From Alistipes senegalensis (lineage in GTDB: Bacteria; Bacteroidota; Bacteroidia; Bacteroidales; Rikenellaceae): a DNA stretch of 64,000 nucleotides. A program made the translations under genes and the position numbers. This document shows, piece after piece, positions 8,908 to 15,962 of the stretch (position 1 is the first letter of the stretch; each line of letters starts with the position of its first letter). The stretch covers positions 1,650,083 to 1,714,082 of the forward strand of contig JAMPGH010000001.1 of NCBI GenBank assembly GCA_023664045.1. Reading direction: 5' to 3'. The notes under the pieces are model-generated. The model saw nothing but the letters and a program-made list of their open reading frames with translations. It searched no databases and was not told the DNA's origin.

Positions 8908-8915
8908 TATCTTTG
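8908..8915 (+). promoter_or_regulatory. -7 box of the porin-lytic transglycosylase operon
   Basis: TATCTTTG, 26 bp upstream of the ATG at 8942. No clear -33 TTTG is present; the equivalent position falls in the decayed right end of repeat copy 2. Confidence 0.5.
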
Positions 8916-8941
8916 CGGCGGTATTCCCGCCTTCGGAGGAT

Positions 8942-11074
8942 ATGTCGAGGTTGTCGAAAGTTTTGGTTCGTGCTTTGCTGGCGGGGTCGTTGGCGGTCGT
9001 TCCGGCGGGCGCGTTCGCCCAGCTGGATGCCCGGGCGATTCTGCGGGCCCAGCAGCGCGGCGAGCAGACCAGCCTCTACGGCAACAACCCCTACGATACC
9101 GACGAGGAGGGCGAGGGCGTCGAACCGCAGGATTCGACCAAGAAAAAGCGGATCCGCAAGCCGCTCGAATCCTATTTCTTCAGCGATTCGATCCGCGCGC
9201 TCGACAACTTCAAGTGGCGCGTGAGCCGCGACTACAACCGCGTGGAGATCGAACCCCTCGACACCACGCTCACCGATTTCCGCATCGACTATCCCTTCTA
9301 TCGCGAGGAGGTGGGCGACATGGCGCAGGGAGCCCTCGGCCAGACTTCGTTGCCGCTCAATTATTTCCGGCGGCCGCAGTCGTTCGATTTCGGCTTCGCG
9401 GATCCCTATTACGCCTATACCTATCACATGGAGAACGTGCCGTTCTACAACAGCAAGCGGCCCCTGATCCGAATGGGGTATATCGAGTCGGGACAGAAAC
9501 GTTACCGCGAGGAGAATTTCAACATCATGTTGGCGCAGAACATCTCGCCCACGACAGGATTCAACGTCGATTATAAAGCGCGCGGTACGCGGGGCCAGTA
9601 TATCTGGTCGCGGACCAAGAACCACAACCTCTCGGTCGCCTTCAGCCATACGGGCAGGCGTTATTCGGTCCATGCCGCCTACTACAACAACCACATCGAG
9701 CAGCAGGAGAACGGCGGCGTGGTCGGGGTCTGGGCCATCGCCGATACCACCTTTCAGTTGCCGTCGGGCGTGCCCATGAAGCTGGCCGACGCCGAGGCGC
9801 AGAACGTCTACCGCAACAACGCCTTCTTCATCACGCAGTCTTACGGCATCCCTCTGCAGCGCATGACCGAGAGCGACTTCTCGATGGCCGGTCTGTCGGC
9901 CGTCTACATCGGCCATTCGTTCCAGTACAGTTCGTGGAGCAAGGTCTACACCGACCGACGGGCCGACTACACCGACGAGCGCGACCACCGCGACGAAAAC
10001 GGGGAGTTCGTGGCCTCCACGGGCAACTACTACGAGGATTGGTATATCAACCCCGTGCAGTCGCGCGACTCGCTCTACGAGCGGGTCATCTCCAACCGCT
10101 TCTTCATTCAGGCCCAGCCGTGGGACCGCAACGGGGTGGTTGGCACGATCGATGCAGGCGTAGGACTGGACCTGCATGCCTATTCGCAGTTCGGACTCGG
10201 CGACTACCTGACAGGTGAGTATCGCAAGGTCAAGAAAACAAGTTATTTCGCCTACGGCTCGGTCGGGGGCAAAATAAAAAAATACGTCGACTGGGATGCG
10301 AACCTGAAGTTCTACCCGTCGGGCTATCGAGGTGGAGATCTCTCGATCGGCGCTCATCTGGCGCTGACAGGGTTCATCCACGGACATCCCCTGATTCTCG
10401 AAGGTCGCTTTTCGTTGGAGCGCCGCTCGCCGTCCTACTGGCAGGAGAATCTATTCTCGAACCACTTCATGTGGTCCGCTCCTTTGGACAAGGAGAATGA
10501 AACTCGTTTCGAGGTCCGCTTCTCGGTTCCCGACTTCGCTTTCGAGGCGGGGGCATGGCAGGGCGTCGTCGGCAACAAGATCTACTACGCTTCCGACAGC
10601 CGCATCGCCCAGCACGACGGGAGTCTCAGCCTCACGAGTGTGTACGCTCGCAAGGATTTCCGCCTCGGCGGCTTGCACTTGGATAACAGGGTATTGTTGC
10701 AGTGGAGTACGAATCAGGAAGTCGTACCCGTGCCGCTTCTGAGCGCCTACCTGTCGTATTACTACGAGTTTTGGGTTGTGCGCGACGTGTTGCGCCTGCA
10801 GATCGGACTGGACGGGCATTACCATACGAAGTATCGGGCCCCGAGTTACAATCCGGCGCTGTCGGCCTATTACAACCAGCGCGAGGTGGAGGTGGGGAAT
10901 TACCCCTACGTCGATGCCTTCGCGATGGCGAAGTGGAAGAGAATGCGTATTTTCTTGAAGTATCAGCATGTCAACAAAGGATTGTTCGGCAACGGCGAGT
11001 ATTTCTCGGTAGCCGGTTATCCGCTCAATCCGGGCATGTTCAAGATCGGCATCTCGTGGGGATTCTATGATTGA
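8942..11074 (+). CDS. Putative outer-membrane porin (Porin_10-like)
   Basis: A 710-residue protein with a signal peptide (MSRLSKVLVRALLAGSLAVV, cleavage after AGAFA about residue 26). A charged linker with EEGEGVEPQDSTKKK (about 48-65) is followed by a long stretch of alternating hydrophobic residues rich in Tyr, Phe and Trp. It ends in ISWGFYD, close to an outer-membrane barrel C-terminus. Size and N-terminal pattern fit the Bacteroidota 'putative porin' family (PF14121 by recollection). A lytic transglycosylase gene follows after 45 bp. The transported substrate is unknown. Confidence 0.75.
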   Translation: MSRLSKVLVRALLAGSLAVVPAGAFAQLDARAILRAQQRGEQTSLYGNNPYDTDEEGEGVEPQDSTKKKRIRKPLESYFFSDSIRALDNFKWRVSRDYNRVEIEPLDTTLTDFRIDYPFYREEVGDMAQGALGQTSLPLNYFRRPQSFDFGFADPYYAYTYHMENVPFYNSKRPLIRMGYIESGQKRYREENFNIMLAQNISPTTGFNVDYKARGTRGQYIWSRTKNHNLSVAFSHTGRRYSVHAAYYNNHIEQQENGGVVGVWAIADTTFQLPSGVPMKLADAEAQNVYRNNAFFITQSYGIPLQRMTESDFSMAGLSAVYIGHSFQYSSWSKVYTDRRADYTDERDHRDENGEFVASTGNYYEDWYINPVQSRDSLYERVISNRFFIQAQPWDRNGVVGTIDAGVGLDLHAYSQFGLGDYLTGEYRKVKKTSYFAYGSVGGKIKKYVDWDANLKFYPSGYRGGDLSIGAHLALTGFIHGHPLILEGRFSLERRSPSYWQENLFSNHFMWSAPLDKENETRFEVRFSVPDFAFEAGAWQGVVGNKIYYASDSRIAQHDGSLSLTSVYARKDFRLGGLHLDNRVLLQWSTNQEVVPVPLLSAYLSYYYEFWVVRDVLRLQIGLDGHYHTKYRAPSYNPALSAYYNQREVEVGNYPYVDAFAMAKWKRMRIFLKYQHVNKGLFGNGEYFSVAGYPLNPGMFKIGISWGFYD

Positions 11075-11119
11075 CCCGTGCTGTTCTGCAGCCGCAGACT
11101 GCCCTCAAAACGATTTTTT

Positions 11120-11806
11120 ATGTTTAAAAAGACCGTCTGGACCATCGCGATCCTCACGATTCTGACTTTCTTCTACGGCCTCAATGCGCGTTTCGCCGCT
11201 CCGGCGTCGGCTGCCGGCGACGGCATCGGCAGCGGGTACTCGTTGCTCCGGGAGGGCGACTACGCGATCTCGGCCTACGACGAACTGATGCGCAACATCT
11301 GCGAGGAGGAGGGGCACGACTGGCGCTTGCTCTCGGCCATCGCCTACCACGAGTCGCGGTTCCGTTCCGACCGGATGTCGCGGCGCGGTGCCCGGGGGAT
11401 CATGCAGATCATGCCGTCGGTGGGGCGGCAGTTCGGGGTGCCCGTCGAGCTGATCGCCGATCCCGAGAACAACATCCGATTGGCGAACCAGCTCCTGTCG
11501 AGCATCGAGAAGACCCTCGCCCTGCCGGCTTCTACTCCCGCGAAGGACCGCATGAGCATCTTGCTGGCTTCCTACAACAGCGGTCTGGGCCATGTCCGCG
11601 ATGCAAGGCGGCTGGCCCGCTTCTACGGAGACAATCCCGATTCATGGAACGTCATCGTCCGTTATTTGAGCTTGAAGGCGCTGCCCGAGTATTATGAGAA
11701 CGAGCTCGTCCAGTGCGGACGGTTCACCGGCAGCGGGGAGACGCAGGCTTATGTGAACGACGTCCTCGAACATTATTACGAGTATTGCCGCCGGACCGGG
11801 CGTTAG
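11120..11806 (+). CDS. Lytic transglycosylase (SLT/MltF-type)
   Basis: Periplasmic muramidase-like enzyme that cleaves peptidoglycan with 1,6-anhydro product formation. The 228 residues start at MFKKTVW (ATG 11120) with an N-terminal hydrophobic segment (about 5-20) and then the SLT fold: catalytic E78 in YHESRF, GIMQIMP (93-99) and LLASYNSGLGH. The upstream in-frame ATG at 11078 would put an odd 14-residue extension before the signal and is rejected. The gene follows the porin gene after 45 bp and ends at a strong terminator at 11826-11860. Probably envelope remodelling; the specific complex is unknown. Confidence 0.9.
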   Translation: MFKKTVWTIAILTILTFFYGLNARFAAPASAAGDGIGSGYSLLREGDYAISAYDELMRNICEEEGHDWRLLSAIAYHESRFRSDRMSRRGARGIMQIMPSVGRQFGVPVELIADPENNIRLANQLLSSIEKTLALPASTPAKDRMSILLASYNSGLGHVRDARRLARFYGDNPDSWNVIVRYLSLKALPEYYENELVQCGRFTGSGETQAYVNDVLEHYYEYCRRTGR

Positions 11807-11825
11807 CTTCGATTCTTCCGTACAT

Positions 11826-11860
11826 AAAAGCCGTGTACAACAATGGTGTACACGGCTTTT
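11826..11860 (+). terminator. Rho-independent terminator after the lytic transglycosylase gene
   Basis: A perfect 14-bp stem AAAAGCCGTGTACA with a 7-nt loop. It ends in TTTT and continues CGTTTTCC. It lies 19 bp after the stop codon and also faces the DGR-like element next to it. Confidence 0.85.
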
Positions 11861-11886
11861 CGTTTTCCGGCAGTCCGGAAATCGAT

Positions 11887-12397
11887 AAAAGCAGCCGCAG
11901 ATGCTGGACGCAGCGCACAGTGAAGCCGTAGGCATGTTCGAGGCTGTTCATCGGGTTCACGTTCGTAGAGTAGAAATTCAGGCTACTCGCATTGGCATTG
12001 CCTGCAGCGTAAGGCGAGGATGACCAGCAGAGGCCCTGCGCGCCGACACCCGTCAGGGCTCCCGTCGGGAAGTTGCGGTAGCCCGAAGCGACCGATCGGA
12101 GCAATCGCTGGAATGAATGCCGGAAAGGAAACCTTTCTTAATGAATAATTAATTATCAAGCGGATTCGTGGACTCGTAAAAATTATTCACTATTCATTAT
12201 TAACTATTAATTAAGGTTGCTTTCCGGCAGGCTGGGATGAATACCCCGCTTGGCAGGGCGGGGACAGATGAGGCCGAACAAAAATATCCGTTTCCATCTC
12301 CCCCTAAAACCCCGTTCTTAGCGGGGGGATTGCTGAATCTGCAGCCTCGCTGACGGGAACCTTGATTCCCGCCACTCCGGGCCGTAGCTGCTTTCGT
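11887..12397 (-). repeat. Dispersed DGR-like element A (orphan variable/template-repeat segment)
   Basis: Read on the minus strand, the element runs from 12397 to 11887. In order it has AAGCAGCT..GG.CCGGAGTGGCGG, GATTCAGCAATC, a CCCCGCTAAGAACGGGG hairpin with TTTT, CAGCCTGCCGGAAAG, an AT-rich insertion (12121-12227), CATTCCAGCGATTGCT, and a 180-bp segment (12083-11904). The last encodes a C-type-lectin-like C-terminus: GYRNFPTGAL, GLCWSSSP, NFYSTNVNP, then GFTVRCVQ. Element B at 42105-42536 has the same order. No reverse transcriptase or complete host gene accompanies it. The open frame of 126 codons here is not conserved upstream of the 180-bp part, so I do not call a gene. Confidence 0.7.
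12125..12222. repeat. AT-rich inverted repeat inserted in element A
   Basis: The arms CCTTTCTTAATGAATAATTA (about 12132-12151) and TTCATTATTAACTATTAATTAAGG (about 12193-12216) are imperfectly complementary. The whole is bracketed by CCGGAAAG and CTTTCCGG. Element B lacks this block at the same place, so it looks inserted. Confidence 0.5.
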
Positions 12398-12417
12398 ATT
12401 GTTCGACGACCGCCCGA

Positions 12418-14055
12418 TTAGAGTTCCGCGTCGTCGTAGATCAGTTCGAAGTCGTCCAGCCACAGGCAGCTTTGCGTCGAACCGATGAAGTAGTCGCCCC
12501 AGCGCGAGGCCGAGCAGACGATAATCAGGTGCGTCGGCACGGTCGCCTTGTCGCGCCAGTCGATGGGGATCGTGAACTGCGTCCATTCGTCCGCGCTCTT
12601 GTCCAGAATCAGTTCGCCGTAGCCGCTCACGCGGGGATTGTTTTTGTCGAAGAGCTTCTGGTTGCTTTTCTTCGTGCGGATCTGTACCGGCGACTCAGCC
12701 GTGCCCTCGTCTTCTTGGGGTGTCCAGATGCCCAGGGCGATGTAGATCGAACCCTCGTCCATGTCGTCGTTGGTCAGCGTGAGACCCGGCGGCATCGTAG
12801 GTTTCTTCAGGTCGATGTCGATCTGACCCTGCGTATATTTCATCCAGCCGCGCAGCGCTATGGGATGCGTCGCGAAGGGGCGGCCGAAGTTGAGGATGCC
12901 GTCGGTGCCGTCGGTCTCGAAGTAGGTGCCCACGAAGATGTTGCCGGCCGCGAATTTGCCGATTCCCATCAGCGACGCGAATTTCGAGGTCAGCATCGCC
13001 GAGACGGTGCCTGCGGAGCCGGGCCGGATGTCGGCGCTGCTTTCGCAGATCGTCTCGCTGACGGTCGCCGAACCTTTGTTGCCGCTGTCCCAGAAGGCTT
13101 GTTCTTCCGAAAGATAGGGATAGACGACCTTGCCCGGTTTGCTCCACTCCTCGAATCCGCCGTTGGGCAGCGGCAGGGGCGATTCGGTGGTGAAAGTCTC
13201 GACGGTCGAAAGGTCGTCGTTCGAGTAGGCCACCGCTTCGTAACGCGTCTGGGGCAGCAGTCCCTTGATCTGCGTCGAGAACGAGCCGCCGTCGAAGGCG
13301 ATCTCTTCCTGCGGCACTTCGATCCACTCCTCCGTCCCTTCCGCACGGTAGCGGAACCCGAGCGTCGTGCCGCTCAGTCCGTCGGCATAGAGCCATGCCG
13401 AGTGGGTCCACGGCGCTACTTGCGTGAACGAAACCTTGATGTCGGTATATTCGACCGTTAGGTACCATTTCTCCGTGCGGCCGTGGTAGGTTACGTCCAC
13501 TCGGCGCGAGGTCGTGAAGTCGGTCAGCAGGTAAAGATTCGTCTCGTTGAAATCCTCCACGTCGGTGCACGACATGCGGGTGATTCCCTGCGGCCCCAGT
13601 TTCAGGCCCGTGATCTCCACGTGGGAGAGGTCTTCGAAACCCACGTAGGCTTTGGCCGTGCGGGTCGCCGCGTCCCATACCGTCGAACCGATCTGCTCGG
13701 CTACGGTGAAAATGCGGGGAATGGTCTGCTGCGCCTCGATCGTCCAGGGGTAGTCCTGATAGATCGAGAGCGTAACGTCGAGCGGCGACCGCAGGTCGTG
13801 TTCGCCCACGATCTCTTTCGATGCCTCGGCCCGTTCGGTGATCGTGCAGGCCGTGATCTTCACGGCTTGAATGTCGGTCGTCTCTTCGAGCGGCAGCGTT
13901 ACCTTGCGGGCCGTCGCATCGATTGCCGGTTCGCCCGAAAGTCCTTCGGCTTCGATGCTCTCCACCGCGCACTCCACCACCGGATAGGGGATGTCGTTCT
14001 CGATGCAGGCCGTCGACGCCGATGCCAGCAGTATGTAGAGTCCCAGTCGTTTCAT
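12418..14055 (-). CDS. PCMD-domain lipoprotein
   Basis: A 545-residue lipoprotein: signal LLASASTAC with lipobox Cys at about residue 17, then Ig-like beta segments. The C-terminal half resembles the PCMD (putative carbohydrate metabolism, PF13201) domain, with NGGFEEWSKPG, FWDSGNKGS, the conserved GIGKFAAGNIFVG, FGRPF and a final LWLDDFELIY. The same C-terminal words occur in the gene ending at 15963. Start at ATG 14055 (MKRLGLY); upstream in-frame codons belong to the neighbour's antisense reading. It is the last gene of a seven-gene minus-strand locus. Probably surface-exposed and perhaps carbohydrate-binding; no catalytic residues are recognisable. Confidence 0.8.
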   Translation of the reverse strand: MKRLGLYILLASASTACIENDIPYPVVECAVESIEAEGLSGEPAIDATARKVTLPLEETTDIQAVKITACTITERAEASKEIVGEHDLRSPLDVTLSIYQDYPWTIEAQQTIPRIFTVAEQIGSTVWDAATRTAKAYVGFEDLSHVEITGLKLGPQGITRMSCTDVEDFNETNLYLLTDFTTSRRVDVTYHGRTEKWYLTVEYTDIKVSFTQVAPWTHSAWLYADGLSGTTLGFRYRAEGTEEWIEVPQEEIAFDGGSFSTQIKGLLPQTRYEAVAYSNDDLSTVETFTTESPLPLPNGGFEEWSKPGKVVYPYLSEEQAFWDSGNKGSATVSETICESSADIRPGSAGTVSAMLTSKFASLMGIGKFAAGNIFVGTYFETDGTDGILNFGRPFATHPIALRGWMKYTQGQIDIDLKKPTMPPGLTLTNDDMDEGSIYIALGIWTPQEDEGTAESPVQIRTKKSNQKLFDKNNPRVSGYGELILDKSADEWTQFTIPIDWRDKATVPTHLIIVCSASRWGDYFIGSTQSCLWLDDFELIYDDAEL

Positions 14056-14117
14056 GATCGTTCCTGAAGTATAACGCAGTGCGGTTCGTTTTATTTCGGG
14101 TTCTCCGTCATGGATCC

Positions 14118-15071
14118 TCACGTCCGGTTTCCCTTTTTCTTGTTCCACAGATGCACCGTCATGCCGATGCGGATGTCGGCAAGGTTGAGTTTGAAGTTCA
14201 GCTTCGAGTAGTGGCGTTCCCCGATTTTGTTGCCTTCCGCGTCGAATTGCCGGACATTCGTATATCGGAAGCCGCCCAGCCCGAACGAGAGGGTCGCGCA
14301 GACGTTGGGAAAGGCGTAGACCGCGATTCCGGGGTTCAGCCCGGCCTTGACGGTCGTGGTGTTCGAGGTAGTCTGTTTGTAGCTCTCGCCGGATTTGTAG
14401 GCGAAGGTGTTTTCGCCGGTCATGAATGAAAGTTCGATCTCTCCGAAGACGCCGAAGCGCCCTTTTTCGTCCAAAGCCACGTAGGAGCGGTGGAAAAGTC
14501 CGACCGAGAAGCGGTCGCTCGTCAGGTCGAGCCACGGAATCTCGATGTCGATGTCGTTCTGTTCGCCGAGGTTGATGCCCAGCGAGTTGAGTTTTCCCGA
14601 GATGTGGGTGTAGCCGAAGCGCACGCCGATGCACCGGTTGTCGCGGTAGAAGTAGCCGACGAAGGGATTGACCGTCGTGATGTTGCCGCTCAGGTCGATG
14701 CCTTCGAACACGGGGAACATGTCGGCGTCGTCGGTCGAGAGCGTACCGTAGGAGATGGTCAGGCCGCACATGGTTTCGCCCTTGAAGACGAAGCGGTTCT
14801 TGTTGATTTCGCGGTCGATGCGGCGGTTCGTGGGCAGAAAGCGTTTCTTGAGCCGCATGCCGCTGGGGCCGATCGTTGCCGATTCGGCTTCGACGTTCGT
14901 CGCGGCTTTCCGATCGGGTTCTTCCGATACCGGGGTTTCGGTTGCAGGGGCGGGAAGGGGCTCCTGTTGTCCCGATGCCGTCGGCCGCACCTCTTCGGCC
15001 CGGATGCGGAGCACAGGTATCAGCAGCAGCATGCCTGCAAGCCAGAGAGTATGTAGCGTTCGTGGTTTCAT
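14118..15071 (-). CDS. Outer-membrane beta-barrel protein, PCMD-locus paralogue 1
   Basis: 317 residues with a signal peptide (about 1-25, RIRA/EE). A Pro/Glu-rich linker runs to about residue 70, and about 240 residues of alternating beta-strand pattern end VHLWNKKKGNRT. The central part (FVFKGETMCGLTISYG, FEGIDLSGNITTVNPFVGYF, GVRFGYTHISGKLNSLGINLG) aligns with the next gene upstream (WIFGGSASYSTHV, IEGIDSDGYTFKITPMIGYA, GMRLIYSRTLLKIDGGELNLG), so the two are paralogues. Likely an anchor or export pore for the neighbouring lipoproteins; this is inference from context only. Confidence 0.7.
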   Translation of the reverse strand: MKPRTLHTLWLAGMLLLIPVLRIRAEEVRPTASGQQEPLPAPATETPVSEEPDRKAATNVEAESATIGPSGMRLKKRFLPTNRRIDREINKNRFVFKGETMCGLTISYGTLSTDDADMFPVFEGIDLSGNITTVNPFVGYFYRDNRCIGVRFGYTHISGKLNSLGINLGEQNDIDIEIPWLDLTSDRFSVGLFHRSYVALDEKGRFGVFGEIELSFMTGENTFAYKSGESYKQTTSNTTTVKAGLNPGIAVYAFPNVCATLSFGLGGFRYTNVRQFDAEGNKIGERHYSKLNFKLNLADIRIGMTVHLWNKKKGNRT

Positions 15072-15084
15072 CGTGCGCAGCGGG

Positions 15085-15927
15085 TCAGAGGTGGAATGAA
15101 ACGCCCAGTCCGATGGAGAGGGGGTTGATGCGGAAGTTCATGTTGCTGGAGCGGATGTCGGCCGTGCTGACCTGATTCTTCACCTGATGCGAGTGGGTGT
15201 AGCTGATGCCCATCACGCCGATGTTGAGTTCGATGGCCATCGTATTGGTGGCGAATGCGATCAGGCCGGGCGATACGCCTAAGGCGATCGACGTGCCGGT
15301 CTCGTAGGTTCCCCGAATGGGGGTGTCGGCGGCGAATTTGGTCTGGTGGCCGCCCAGCCGGAGCGACATTTCGTTGAAGAGAGCGAAGCGTTTGTTGCGC
15401 CCCAGCGGAATATACTGGCGCCAGAATACGGCGGCCGAGTAGCTGTGTTTGAGCGAATAGTAGTAGTCGGCGGCGATGTGGGTTCCCGACTCTTCGTCGC
15501 CGAGGTTCAGTTCTCCGCCGTCGATCTTGAGCAGCGTGCGCGAGTAGATCAGGCGCATGCCCACGGCCGAGTTGTCGCGCAGGGCGTATCCGATCATCGG
15601 CGTGATCTTGAACGTGTAGCCGTCGCTGTCGATGCCTTCGATGATGAAGAACGTGTAGTCGTCGTTCACATGGGTGGAGTAGGAGGCCGATCCGCCGAAT
15701 ATCCATTGGCCTTCCGGTACGAAGACATGCTTTATGTCGACCAGTCCGCGTTGCCGGCGCAGTTCGTTGATCGTCGGCGCCGACGTGCTGTCCGCTTCCG
15801 CCCGAAGCTCGGGGGCTGCGGCTCGCGTTGCCGCCGGTTGCGGCTCGTCGCCGCTTTTCCGGGCGGAAAAAGCCGGAAAGGCAATCAGCAGCGCAGCGGC
15901 TAACAGAACATGTCGGATCGGTCCCAT
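15085..15927 (-). CDS. Outer-membrane beta-barrel protein, PCMD-locus paralogue 2
   Basis: 280 residues from ATG 15927 (MGPIRHVLLAAALLIAFPAFSA, a signal peptide). A low-complexity segment reaches about residue 60 and a beta-barrel-type pattern ends GLGVSFHL, a typical aromatic/leucine outer-membrane C-terminus. Its stop lies 13 bp before the start of paralogue 1. Compared with that paralogue it has a shorter linker and no basic tail. The upstream ATG at 16149 lies inside the preceding lipoprotein gene and is rejected. Function unknown. Confidence 0.7.
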   Translation of the reverse strand: MGPIRHVLLAAALLIAFPAFSARKSGDEPQPAATRAAAPELRAEADSTSAPTINELRRQRGLVDIKHVFVPEGQWIFGGSASYSTHVNDDYTFFIIEGIDSDGYTFKITPMIGYALRDNSAVGMRLIYSRTLLKIDGGELNLGDEESGTHIAADYYYSLKHSYSAAVFWRQYIPLGRNKRFALFNEMSLRLGGHQTKFAADTPIRGTYETGTSIALGVSPGLIAFATNTMAIELNIGVMGISYTHSHQVKNQVSTADIRSSNMNFRINPLSIGLGVSFHL

Positions 15928-15962
15928 GCGTCGGGTTTGTTCGGGTGTAGGGTGTGTAAGGA

